Shown: positions 1 to 6,425, counted from the stretch's first letter. The stretch: 7,499 nt of DNA from Rhodospirillaceae bacterium CCH5-H10 (GCA_001557035.1 LSKJ01000163.1:1-7499); one strand, 5' to 3'. A program made the numbers and translations. The notes: generated from the sequence alone by a model not told the origin.

Positions 1-289
1 GGCGGGCGGCGCGCAGCAGTACCGCAAGGTACGCGACCGCGCCTCCTATGCCTTCGCCCTGGTGTCGGTCGCCGCGATCGTCCAGCCCGACGGCAGCGGA
101 CGCGTCGCGCTGGGTGGCGTGGCGCACAAGCCGTGGCGCCTCGACGCCGCCGACGCGGAGATGCCGCGCGGCGCCAAGGCGGTCGCGGGCAAGCTGTTCG
201 CGGACGCCAAACCCACCGAGCACAATGCATTCAAACTGCCGCTGGCCGAGCGCGCGCTCGCGTCCGTGCTGGCCGATGCGAGGGGCTGA
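1..289 (+). CDS. paoB: Aldehyde oxidoreductase FAD-binding subunit, C-terminal end (PaoB/YagS type), partial
   Basis: This is the last 95 codons of a gene that begins before the window; the first full codon is at base 2 and the stop is TGA at 287-289. The fragment ([20 protein letters not shown] at the start, then a strand-rich stretch with [13 protein letters not shown]) is typical of the C-terminal domain of FAD subunits of the xanthine dehydrogenase/CO dehydrogenase family, in particular YagS/PaoB. In that family the subunit carries FAD and passes electrons from the iron-sulphur subunit to an acceptor. The FAD-binding N-terminal part lies outside the window, so the cofactor motifs cannot be checked. 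It ends three bases before the start of the molybdenum subunit, so the two are certainly one operon and probably translationally coupled. Assignment to PaoB rests mainly on its PaoC neighbour. Confidence 0.85.
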   Translation, partial: AGGAQQYRKVRDRASYAFALVSVAAIVQPDGSGRVALGGVAHKPWRLDAADAEMPRGAKAVAGKLFADAKPTEHNAFKLPLAERALASVLADARG

Positions 290-292
290 GCC

Positions 293-2497
293 ATGAAGTT
301 CGACACGCCCGCCACCACCAATCCCATCGACCGCCTCACGATAGTCGGCCAGCCGGTCGATCGCATCGACGGTCGCTACAAAACTACGGGCACCGCGCAC
401 TATGCCTACGAGCGTCACGACGCGGCGCCCGATGCGGCCTACGGCCATATCGTCGGTGCCGCCATCGCCAAGGGCCGCATCGCCGCCATGGACCTCACAG
501 CGGCGAAGGCGGCACCGGGTGTGCTGGCCATCGTGACGGCCGAGACCGCCGGCAAACTCGGCAAGGGCGAATACAACACCGCAAAGCTGCTGGGCGGGCC
601 CGAGATCGAGCACTACCACCAGGCCGTCGCCTTGGTGGTCGCCGAGAGCTTCGAACAGGCACGCGACGCGGCCGCCCTCGTGAAGGTCGAGTATGCGCCG
701 GCCAAGGGAGCCTACGATCTCGCCGCGGCGCGCGACTCCGCCAAGCCCTCCGGCAAGGACGACGAGCCGGCCGACAGTCGCGTCGGCGATTTCGACGCCG
801 CCTTTGCCGCGGCAGCCGTACAGCTCGACGCCACCTACACCACGCCCGACCAGGCCCACGCGATGATGGAGCCGCACGCCACCGTCGCGGCGTGGGACGG
901 CGACCGGCTCTCGCTCTGGACGTCCAACCAGATGATCGCCTGGAGCGTCGGCGACGTGGCCAAGACGCTGGGCATCGCGAAGGACAAGGTCCACCTCATG
1001 TCGCCATATGTCGGCGGCGGCTTCGGCGGCAAGCTATGGGTGCGCGCCGACGCGCTGCTGGCGGCGCTGGGCGCACGTGCGGCGCGGCGGCCGGTCAAGG
1101 TGGCGCTGCACCGGCCCCTGATGTTCAACAACACGACCCATCGGCCGGCCACGATCCAGCGCATCCGGCTGGGTGCGAACAAGGACGGCACCCTCACGGC
1201 GATCGGCCACGACAGCTGGTCGGGCGATCTGCCCGGCGGCAAGCCGGAGACCGCGATCATGCAGACACGGCTGCTCTATGCCGGCGCCAATCGCCTGACG
1301 CGGCAGCGGCTGGCCGAGCTCGACCTGCCCGAAGGCAATTCGATGCGCGCGCCCGGCGAGGCACCGGGCATGATGGCGCTCGAGATCGCCATGGACGAGA
1401 TGGCCGGGAAGCTCGGCCTCGATCCCGTCGAGTTCCGCATCCGCAACGACACGCAGGTCGATCCCGAGCAGCCCGGGCGCAAGTTCTCGCAGCGCCAGCT
1501 CACCGAATGCCTGCGCATCGGCGCCGAGCGCTTCGGGTGGACCCGGCGCAAGTCCCGGCCCGGCGAGGTGCGCGACGGGCGCTGGCTGGTCGGCCTCGGC
1601 ATGGCCGCTGCCTATCGCGGCGCGCCGGTGGTGAAGTCGGCGGCGCGCGTGCGGCTCGATGCCAAGGGCATCGTCACGGTCGAGACCGACATGACCGACA
1701 TCGGCACCGGCAGCTACACGATCATCGCGCAGACCGCGGCCGAGATGATGGGCGTCCCGCTGCACCGGGTGGTGGTGCGGCTCGCCTATTCGAACTTTCC
1801 CGTCTCCGCGGGTTCGGGCGGGCAGTTCGGCGCCAACGCCTCCACCGCCGGCGTGTACGCCGCCTGCGTCAAGCTGCGTGACGCGGTGACGGGCAAGCTC
1901 GGCCTCAACGCCGCCGCCGCCGAGTTCGCCGACGGCAAGGTCCGCTCGGGCGACCGAAGCATCGCCCTCGTCGAGGCGACCAGGGATGGTGAACTGTCCG
2001 CCGAGGACACGATCGAGTTCGGCGGTCTCGACAAGAAGTACCAGCTCTCGACCTTCGGCGGGCATTTCGTCGAGGTCGGCGTCGATGCCGCGACGGCCGA
2101 AGTGCGGATCCGGCGCATGCTGGCGGTCTGCGCCGCCGGCCGCATCCTCAACCCGAAGTCGGCGCGCAGCCAAGTGATCGGCGCCATGACCATGGGCGCG
2201 GGCGCGGCGCTGATGGAGGAGCTGGCGGTCGACACGCGGCACGGCTTCTTCGTGAACCACGACCTCGCCGGCTACGAAGTGCCGGTCCATGCCGACATCC
2301 CCCACCAGGAAGTGATCTTCCTCGACGAGACCGATCCGCTGTCCTCGCCGATGAAGGCCAAGGGCGTGGGCGAACTCGGCATCTGCGGCGTCGCCGCCGC
2401 CATCGCCAACGCCATCCACAACGCCACCGGTGTCCGCGTGCGGGACTATCCGATCACACTCGACAAGCTTCTGAAGGAGATGCCGGCACCGGCTTGA
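293..2497 (+). CDS. paoC: Periplasmic aldehyde oxidoreductase molybdenum-binding subunit (PaoC/YagR type)
   Basis: The protein has 734 residues, against 732 for E. coli PaoC, and resembles it along its whole length as I remember that sequence. In that enzyme this subunit holds molybdopterin cytosine dinucleotide and oxidises aromatic and other aldehydes to acids; electrons go through the 2Fe-2S subunit (PaoA, which carries the Tat signal for the complex) to FAD on PaoB. Visible marks are the glycine motif GGGFGGK at residues 241-247 lining the Mo site, MRAPGEAPG from residue 351, DMTDIGTGSYT around 466-476, SAGSGGQFGAN near 505, and KGVGELG with Glu694, which corresponds to catalytic Glu692 of E. 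coli PaoC. The subunit has no signal peptide of its own, as expected. The ATG at 293 is preceded by GAGGGG at 280-285. A xanthine dehydrogenase is less likely given the PaoC-like length and motifs. The true substrate is unknown. Confidence 0.93.
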   Translation: MKFDTPATTNPIDRLTIVGQPVDRIDGRYKTTGTAHYAYERHDAAPDAAYGHIVGAAIAKGRIAAMDLTAAKAAPGVLAIVTAETAGKLGKGEYNTAKLLGGPEIEHYHQAVALVVAESFEQARDAAALVKVEYAPAKGAYDLAAARDSAKPSGKDDEPADSRVGDFDAAFAAAAVQLDATYTTPDQAHAMMEPHATVAAWDGDRLSLWTSNQMIAWSVGDVAKTLGIAKDKVHLMSPYVGGGFGGKLWVRADALLAALGARAARRPVKVALHRPLMFNNTTHRPATIQRIRLGANKDGTLTAIGHDSWSGDLPGGKPETAIMQTRLLYAGANRLTRQRLAELDLPEGNSMRAPGEAPGMMALEIAMDEMAGKLGLDPVEFRIRNDTQVDPEQPGRKFSQRQLTECLRIGAERFGWTRRKSRPGEVRDGRWLVGLGMAAAYRGAPVVKSAARVRLDAKGIVTVETDMTDIGTGSYTIIAQTAAEMMGVPLHRVVVRLAYSNFPVSAGSGGQFGANASTAGVYAACVKLRDAVTGKLGLNAAAAEFADGKVRSGDRSIALVEATRDGELSAEDTIEFGGLDKKYQLSTFGGHFVEVGVDAATAEVRIRRMLAVCAAGRILNPKSARSQVIGAMTMGAGAALMEELAVDTRHGFFVNHDLAGYEVPVHADIPHQEVIFLDETDPLSSPMKAKGVGELGICGVAAAIANAIHNATGVRVRDYPITLDKLLKEMPAPA

Positions 2498-2529
2498 GAT
2501 GATGGGTTGGACGACTGTCCGGGAACGCA

Positions 2530-2563
2530 CAACGGGGTCATCGGCCGGTGGCCAGCCCCGTTG
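2530..2563 (+). other. Hairpin in the gap between paoC and the radical SAM gene
   Basis: The arms CAACGGGG (2530-2537) and CCCCGTTG (2556-2563) are perfect inverted repeats, and the loop contains a second small stem GGCC/GGCC (2543-2546 with 2550-2553). It begins 32 bases after the paoC stop. No T-run follows, so it is not a canonical intrinsic terminator. It may mark the 3' end of the pao transcript by another route or protect it from exonucleases. The rest of the 150-base gap (2498-2647) shows no convincing promoter hexamers and no strong ribosome binding site in front of the next gene. Confidence 0.4.
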
Positions 2564-2647
2564 CGGCCACACTTCAGCGATAGCGTATCCGGATTGCGTC
2601 ATGGGGCTCCCGCTCGATCGGCAGCCCGATCTGGGTGATCGGATCGC

Positions 2648-4321
2648 ATGAAACGCTGCAACGTTCTCCTCGTGGCGCCACGGTTTCCGGCGGCGACCTT
2701 CTGGAACAACAAGGCGACCTGCGAAGCAGGCGGCGCACGCCATTCGGCGATTCCGCTCGGGCTTTTGACGGTTGCGGCCCTGCTACCGCCGGAATGGACG
2801 TGCCGGCTGATCGACCGGAACATCGACACCGTCGGCGCGGCGGACCTCGCCTGGGCCGATCTGGTCATGACGGGCGGGATGATCGTTCAACGGCCGGATT
2901 GCCTGGAGGTGATCGCGCTGGCGCAGGCGAGCGGCAAGCCGGTGGCCGTGGGCGGACCCGACGTCACCTCGGAGCCGAAATACTATGGCCAAGCGGACTT
3001 CGTCGTGATCGGCGAGGCCGAGTCCGTCATGCGCGATTTCATCGCTGCATGGGAATCCGGCGAGCGCTGCGGCACTTTCACCGCCGAGAAATTCAAGACC
3101 GACGTCACCACGACTCCGGTGCCGCGCTATGACCTGCTGAAGCGCGGCGACTATCTCTACCTCGCCGTCCAGTTCTCGCGCGGCTGCCCCTTCACCTGTG
3201 AGTTCTGCGACATCATCGAGCTCTATGGCCGCCGGCCGCGGGTGAAGACCGCGGCGCAGATGCTGGCCGAACTCGACGCTATCCGCCGCAGCGGCTATCG
3301 CGGTCACGTCGACTTCGTCGACGACAATTTCATCGGCAACAAGAAGGCCGTGAAGGAATTCCTGCCCGCGCTCATCGCATGGCAGAAGAAACACGATTAT
3401 CCCTTCATTTTCTCGACCGAAGCCTCCGTGAACCTCGCCGACGACGAGGCGCTTCTGGCGATGATGCGCGAAGCCGGCTTCTTCGTGGTGTTCGTGGGCA
3501 TCGAAAGTCCCGACGGCGACACGCTGACGGCGATGCAGAAGAAGCAGAATACGCGTAGTCCGCTCGGCGACAGCATCGCCCGGATCCATCGCCACGGCAT
3601 GTTCGTGATCGCGGGATTCATCGTGGGCTTCGACAGCGAGAAGGCGAGCATCGCAGACGGCATGGTCGACTGCATCGAGGACGCCAGCATTGCGATCTGC
3701 ATGGCGGGGCTGCTGACCGCGCTGCCGAACACGCAGCTCACGCGGCGGCTCGAGCGCGAGAACCGCATGTTCCCCGAGGACTGGAGCCAGAAAAAGCTGC
3801 GCGAAGGCGGCGACCAGTGCCTTCTGGGGCTCAACTTCGAGACGCTGCGGCAGCGGCGCGATGTGCTGGCCGACTACAAGAGCGTGATCGATCGCATCTA
3901 CAGGCCGAGCGCCTACTTCGGGCGGGTTAGCCGCGCGGCGCGCCAGCTCGACTGCTTCTGGCCGACGAGGAAGCCGGTGCCGGGATCGAAGCCGCCCCGG
4001 CGCGTGCTGGGCCTCGCGCGAGCCGACTGGACCGCGCTCTACCGTCTCCTGCGCGCGGTGATGCGACGCCAGCCGCTGCTGATTGGATACTACGTCAAGG
4101 CGTTGCTCGACTGCCAACGCGCCAATCCCGGCGCGCTGCAGGCGGTCGGCACGATGGCCGCCTTCTACCTCCATCTCGGTCCCTTCTCGCGCATCGTCTC
4201 GCGCGAGATGGCGCGGCAGATCGCCGAGATCGACAGTGGCAGATGGCGCTCCCCCGCGACGTCGCGGGAAACAATCACGCCCCGCGCGGAAGAACAGGTG
4301 CGAGACCGGTTCGTGGCCTGA
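2648..4321 (+). CDS. B12-binding-domain radical SAM protein with DUF4070-type C-terminus, substrate unknown
   Basis: 557 residues in three parts. Residues 1 to about 140 look like a cobalamin-binding Rossmann domain: strand NVLLVAPRF, then LIDRNIDTV, VAVGGPDV and DFVVIGEAE, the usual landmarks of B12-dependent radical SAM enzymes. The radical SAM core covers about 165-385, with the 4Fe-4S/SAM motif CPFTCEFC (Cys180, Cys184, Cys187), then GRRPRVKT, VDDNFIGNKKAV near 223-234, and FVGIESPDGDTL. The remaining part (about 390-520) has the layout of DUF4070. This architecture is shared with HpnP, the hopanoid C-2 methylase, and with many uncharacterised proteins. The N-terminal FWNNKATCEAGGARHSAIPLG differs from HpnP as I know it, so the hpnP symbol is not given. 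Such enzymes usually transfer a methyl group to an unactivated carbon; the substrate cannot be read here. No gene for hopanoid or lipid synthesis is adjacent. The start is the first ATG giving a full B12 domain; its ribosome binding site is weak. Confidence 0.85.
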   Translation: MKRCNVLLVAPRFPAATFWNNKATCEAGGARHSAIPLGLLTVAALLPPEWTCRLIDRNIDTVGAADLAWADLVMTGGMIVQRPDCLEVIALAQASGKPVAVGGPDVTSEPKYYGQADFVVIGEAESVMRDFIAAWESGERCGTFTAEKFKTDVTTTPVPRYDLLKRGDYLYLAVQFSRGCPFTCEFCDIIELYGRRPRVKTAAQMLAELDAIRRSGYRGHVDFVDDNFIGNKKAVKEFLPALIAWQKKHDYPFIFSTEASVNLADDEALLAMMREAGFFVVFVGIESPDGDTLTAMQKKQNTRSPLGDSIARIHRHGMFVIAGFIVGFDSEKASIADGMVDCIEDASIAICMAGLLTALPNTQLTRRLERENRMFPEDWSQKKLREGGDQCLLGLNFETLRQRRDVLADYKSVIDRIYRPSAYFGRVSRAARQLDCFWPTRKPVPGSKPPRRVLGLARADWTALYRLLRAVMRRQPLLIGYYVKALLDCQRANPGALQAVGTMAAFYLHLGPFSRIVSREMARQIAEIDSGRWRSPATSRETITPRAEEQVRDRFVA

Positions 4322-4344
4322 CGCCGCCTTTCCCGCTTGAGCCG

Positions 4345-4375
4345 GCGCGCCGCCTGTGAGCAGGTCACGGCGCGC
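4345..4375 (+). other. GC-rich hairpin between the radical SAM gene and the small exported protein gene
   Basis: The arms GCGCGCCG (4345-4352) and CGGCGCGC (4368-4375) pair perfectly over eight bases. Inside them CCTG (4353-4356) pairs with CAGG (4361-4364) around the tetraloop TGAG, leaving a three-base bulge TCA. It starts 24 bases after the radical SAM stop and ends 37 bases before the next start codon. There is no T-run, so the structure is a terminator-like or mRNA-stabilising element at best. Its role is inferred. Confidence 0.4.
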
Positions 4376-4412
4376 GGCGCCGCTTCCGGCACCGGCCATC
4401 ACGGGACAATCA

Positions 4413-4724
4413 ATGCGTATTTTGGGAACAGGCTTCCGCGCCGTCGCGGTGGCCCTCGCGCTGTCGGCGGGCTTCATCGCGACCGCGGCCGGCGACGATT
4501 TCATGGCTCAGTGCAAGATCGGTACGCCGGGCCCGGACTCCGAAAAGATCTGCACGTGCATGTCGAGCAAGGTCACCGGGGCCGATCGCAGCGACTTGAT
4601 CCAGGCGATGACCACGACGAACGCCGTGATGGCCAAGGGTGGCACGCCCGCCTCGCCGGAGATGACGCCCAAGGTCATGAAGAGCCTCGAGACGGCCATG
4701 AACCTCCAGGTGCAGTGCATGTAA
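4413..4724 (+). CDS. Small exported four-cysteine protein, function unknown
   Basis: 103 residues. Residues 1-26 form a signal peptide: Arg2 and Arg9, a hydrophobic core AVAVALALSAGF, and a likely type I cleavage after ATA or ATAA at 23-26. The mature part of about 77 residues has exactly four cysteines (34, 47, 49, 102), including the pair ICTCM, which suggests two disulphides in the periplasm or, less likely, a metal site. The ATG at 4413 is chosen because it puts the signal peptide at the N-terminus; an in-frame GTG at 4356 would add 19 residues and lies in a hairpin. A weak ACGGGA stands upstream at 4401-4406. I recognise similar small CxC proteins of alphaproteobacteria only as hypothetical proteins. 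The gene follows the radical SAM gene on the same strand by 91 bases and could be cotranscribed with it. It ends before a strong terminator. Confidence 0.75.
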   Translation: MRILGTGFRAVAVALALSAGFIATAAGDDFMAQCKIGTPGPDSEKICTCMSSKVTGADRSDLIQAMTTTNAVMAKGGTPASPEMTPKVMKSLETAMNLQVQCM

Positions 4725-4749
4725 ACGCCGCGACGTCTCGACGAAAACA

Positions 4750-4796
4750 GCCCCGCCCGCCCGCCTCATCGAGGCGACGCGGCGCGGGGCTTTTTT
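4750..4796 (+). terminator. Intrinsic terminator, probably bidirectional, between convergent genes
   Basis: An almost continuous GC-rich stem is formed by GCCCCGC...GCCTC (4750-4767) and GAGGCG...GCGGGGC (4771-4790) around a three-base loop, with the mismatches in the middle of the stem. Six T residues follow at 4791-4796 on the + strand. Read on the - strand the same stem is followed by TGTTTTCG, so it can also stop transcription from the STAS-like gene. It lies 25 bases after the stop of the small exported protein and 27 bases after the stop of the convergent gene. Confidence 0.85.
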
Positions 4797-4823
4797 CCAG
4801 GCGCCGCCTCGGTTACACGCGCA

Positions 4824-5291
4824 TCACGACGGCGAAGGGCCTTCGCCGGAGCGGTCGGTTCCCTCGTCACTCCGGGACGCAGTGCCGTCCGGGATGGCGG
4901 CGGGCCCCGGTACGCTCGCCCGAACGGCGTGGGACTCGAGCCATTGGAGCGCCTTGCGACGGTCGTTGAAGATCCGCATGGGGCGTCTCGCGGCGGCCAG
5001 CATTCCCAGCACCCGCGACAGCAGCACGTATTTGTCCTCGGGCACCACGACCGCGAGCGGGCCCATCGGACCGGCTGCGTGCAGTTCGCGCATGCGCACG
5101 CCAAGGGCGAGGAGGTCGGCCGCCCCCATATGCGTGTCGCCCGCCGTGCCATCGAACAGCTTGCGGTAGCCCAGGATGTTCGCCTCGACCAGGACGTCGA
5201 TCATCCGGTCCGCGTCGGCCCTGTCGACGAGCCCTTCGGCGGTGGCGATGAACAGCGCCGTTCGGGAGTGGATGGTCCAGTGCAGGGGCAT
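4824..5291 (-). CDS. SpoIIAA/STAS-like protein of unknown role
   Basis: 155 residues. The pattern is that of a STAS-like alpha/beta fold: opening strand MPLHWTIHSRTALFIATAEG, a helix, GYRKLFDGTAG at 41-51, a helix ending in the strand LAVVVPEDKYV, then MRIFNDRRKALQWLES at about 104-119. The last 30 residues are Ser/Gly/Pro-rich and probably disordered. Similar stand-alone proteins are common in alphaproteobacteria and are annotated only as STAS/SpoIIAA-like or hypothetical. Roles in membrane association or stress have been proposed for relatives, and nothing here decides between them. On the - strand GGGAG stands about nine bases before the ATG. The gene is 126 bases downstream of the His/Cys-rich protein gene on the same strand, so it may be the last gene of the nsrR transcript or have its own promoter. 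It is convergent with the small exported protein gene. Confidence 0.72.
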   Translation of the reverse strand: MPLHWTIHSRTALFIATAEGLVDRADADRMIDVLVEANILGYRKLFDGTAGDTHMGAADLLALGVRMRELHAAGPMGPLAVVVPEDKYVLLSRVLGMLAAARRPMRIFNDRRKALQWLESHAVRASVPGPAAIPDGTASRSDEGTDRSGEGPSPS

Positions 5292-5391
5292 GTCTCAGCT
5301 CCCGCGCGGACAGGAAGACGGTAACGCCACCGCCGCAGGCGCGACGGCTCAACGAATGAACATGATTGTGATCCTTCATCGTGACTCGCAG

Positions 5392-5409
5392 GCGTGCGTC
5401 GGGGCACGC
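5392..5409 (-). other. Short hairpin after the His/Cys-rich protein gene
   Basis: The arms GCGTGC (5392-5397) and GCACGC (5404-5409) enclose six bases. The structure lies nine bases past the stop of the gene at 5418-5885, in its direction of transcription. No T-run follows. It could weaken read-through into the STAS-like gene. Apart from it, the 126-base gap (5292-5417) shows nothing I can support. Confidence 0.25.
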
Positions 5410-5417
5410 GGGACGAT

Positions 5418-5885
5418 TCAGACGAGAGATCTGGGTGGCTTCCTCGGTCCTTTCGGGACCCGGTCGGAAAGGGGCGCGTCGTCGATGGCGAACGGCGCAG
5501 ACTCGGCGGCACTGAGCAACGTCTCCGACGGCGGGGCCACGGTCATGCTCTTGCCGCCCACGCATCGCGCGTTCTTGCAGCCCGCGCCACAGCAGCTCCG
5601 GTCAGCCATCGAGACGAAAGGTGCGGCGTGTACCTGGGATTCGCCGGCAACGACGGGGGCGTCGTCGAAGGCGATCGACGCGAGTGTCATGTGCGCGTGT
5701 TCCAGGGTGCGCGGGGCCAGCGAAGTTGCCTCGGCCTCGCCCGGCGGGGTGGCGGGCGGCGCCTCGCTGGCGGCATGCATGTGGGGATGGCAGGGTTGCG
5801 CGCCGACGGCGTCCGGCCGCAGGAACACCGCGACCGCAAGGAGCAGGGTGCCAAAAAGCAGCAGGACGTTACTTCGACGTAACAT
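5418..5885 (-). CDS. Exported His/Cys-rich protein, possibly metal-related, function unknown
   Basis: 155 residues. The N-terminus is MLRRSN, then a hydrophobic segment (7-22) and a possible cleavage at VGA-Q after residue 29, so the protein is exported or membrane-anchored. The mature part opens with PCHPHMH (31-37) and has a cysteine cluster SCCGAGCKNARC at 97-108 (Cys98, 99, 103, 108), separated by a low-complexity Ala/Pro/Glu stretch. The tail VPKGPRKPPRSLV is basic and proline-rich. The layout of signal, His motif, Cys cluster and PPR tail recalls small proteins found beside copper-resistance genes, but no family can be named with certainty. The ATG at 5885 puts the signal at the N-terminus; an upstream in-frame TTG at 5936 would lie inside nsrR and is less likely. 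No clear ribosome binding site is visible. The start is 31 bases after the nsrR stop, so cotranscription with the regulator is probable. Confidence 0.65.
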   Translation of the reverse strand: MLRRSNVLLLFGTLLLAVAVFLRPDAVGAQPCHPHMHAASEAPPATPPGEAEATSLAPRTLEHAHMTLASIAFDDAPVVAGESQVHAAPFVSMADRSCCGAGCKNARCVGGKSMTVAPPSETLLSAAESAPFAIDDAPLSDRVPKGPRKPPRSLV

Positions 5886-5916
5886 TTGGCACAGGCTACG
5901 CAATTGTAGCGGCGAT

Positions 5917-6342
5917 TCAAGGGGCTTCCGCTGCAAGGAGCCGCATCAGTTTCGCCGGGCGCTTCACCAGGTCACTCAATGTGTAGCGGTCGAGCACCGC
6001 CATGAAGGCGGCGAGCGCCTCGTCCAGCACGCCGGTTAGTTCGCAGGCCGGGGCGATCGCGCAGGCGCCGCACTCGACCAGCTCGAACCCCTCCTCGGTC
6101 TGGCGGACCACGGCGCCGATGCCGATGCGATCGGCCGGCCGGGCGAGGCGAATGCCCCCCGTGCGGCCGCGCACGCCCTCGATGTAGCCCGCCTTCCCCA
6201 GATCGTGCGCCACCTTCATCAGATGGTTCTGCGAGATCCCGTAGGCGCGCGCGATCTCGGCGATCGAGCAGACCCGGTCGGGCTGGGCGCCGAGGTAGGT
6301 CAGCACGCGCAGCGCGTAGTCGGTGTAGCGGGTCAGGCGCAT
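5917..6342 (-). CDS. nsrR: Rrf2-family NO-sensing repressor, NsrR type
   Basis: 141 residues, the same length as E. coli NsrR. The N-terminus MRLTRYTDYALRVLTYL is the Rrf2 signature. A winged helix-turn-helix follows (ISQNHLMKVAHDL at 36-48, wing VRGRTGGIRL at 57-66), then the effector region VVRQTEEGFELVEC and the long dimer helix ending YTLSDLV. Three cysteines (91, 94, 100) match the cluster ligands of NsrR (91, 96, 102 in E. coli), and Asp8, the fourth ligand in Streptomyces NsrR, is present. In this family NO attacks the Fe-S cluster and releases the repressor from DNA. The first cysteine gap is two residues, shorter than the four of E. coli. The ATG at 6342 has AGGA (6351-6354 on the complementary strand) upstream; a GTG at 6381 would add 13 residues lacking Rrf2 character. 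The gene diverges from the globin-AOX unit, and the operators between them point to autoregulation. Confidence 0.88.
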   Translation of the reverse strand: MRLTRYTDYALRVLTYLGAQPDRVCSIAEIARAYGISQNHLMKVAHDLGKAGYIEGVRGRTGGIRLARPADRIGIGAVVRQTEEGFELVECGACAIAPACELTGVLDEALAAFMAVLDRYTLSDLVKRPAKLMRLLAAEAP

Positions 6343-6378
6343 CGGTCGAGTCCTGCGACACGTTGGAGAACGGGCGTT

Positions 6379-6396
6379 CACGATACATGTATCGTG
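6379..6396. promoter_or_regulatory. 18-base perfect palindrome in the nsrR-globin divergent region
   Basis: CACGATACATGTATCGTG reads identically on both strands with no mismatch. Its right half runs into the first NsrR-like dyad, whose centre is 8 bases further right. It lies 37 bases before the nsrR start codon, well placed to act on nsrR. It could be a second operator, an extra contact for NsrR, or the site of another regulator. Confidence 0.6.
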
Positions 6397-6406
6397 TTTA
6401 CATGTT
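6384..6406. promoter_or_regulatory. NsrR-like operator 1
   Basis: ACATGTA (6385-6391) and TACATGT (6399-6405) are perfect inverted repeats separated by seven bases. The core ATGTA-N7-TACAT has the half-site spacing of the known NsrR site (ATGCA-N7-TGCAT within an 11-1-11 dyad, Y/R variants allowed). Its neighbour is an nsrR gene, which makes NsrR the natural candidate. It would overlap a -35-like hexamer of the globin promoter. Binding is inferred. Confidence 0.65.
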
Positions 6407-6425
6407 TAGCGAAACGCCATACATG
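6397..6425 (+). promoter_or_regulatory. Possible promoter of the globin-AOX unit
   Basis: TTTACA (6397-6402) matches the -35 consensus at five of six positions. After 17 bases, TACATG (6420-6425) is a weak -10 element with three matches. Transcription would begin near 6432, about 25 bases before the globin start. Both hexamers would be covered by the two dyads, which fits repression, but the weak -10 keeps this call tentative. Confidence 0.35.

Noticed and set aside
133..1881. Long + strand open frame overlapping paoC
   Set aside because: It is Arg/Ala-rich with no recognisable domain and lies over a strongly conserved PaoC frame; long spurious open frames are expected at this GC content.
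293..2497. Calling the molybdenum subunit a true xanthine dehydrogenase
   Set aside because: Length, N-terminus (MKFDTPATTNPIDRL) and motifs match PaoC/YagR, and the FAD subunit is a separate PaoB-like gene directly upstream.
1034..2743. Long - strand open frame opposite paoC
   Set aside because: Composition is Gly/Arg/His/Asp-rich as in mirror frames of GC-rich genes, and no motif is present.
2648..4321. Calling the radical SAM gene hpnP
   Set aside because: Core motifs are shared, but the N-terminal B12-domain signature differs from HpnP as I know it and no hopanoid genes are adjacent.
4356..4412. GTG at 4356 as start of the small exported protein
   Set aside because: It lies inside a hairpin and would place 19 residues before the signal peptide.
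2783..4504. Long - strand open frame opposite the radical SAM gene
   Set aside because: Same mirror-frame character; the + strand carries the clear CxxxCxxC motif and B12 domain.
4867..5565. - strand frame beginning with MRGRQEHDRG over the STAS-like gene
   Set aside because: It overlaps two better-supported genes in another frame and shows no fold or motif.
5868..5883. Inverted repeat GTTAC-N6-GTAAC over the first codons of the His/Cys-rich gene
   Set aside because: Five-base arms inside coding sequence are too short to separate from chance, and no matching site was found elsewhere in the window.
5903..5920. TACAAT and TTGAAT on the - strand before the His/Cys-rich gene as a promoter
   Set aside because: The two hexamers are only six bases apart and no -35 element stands at a proper distance from TACAAT.
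6343..6381. GTG at 6381 as the nsrR start
   Set aside because: The added residues lack Rrf2 character and the codon lies in the regulatory palindrome; ATG at 6342 has a ribosome binding site and gives the canonical MRLTRYTDY start.
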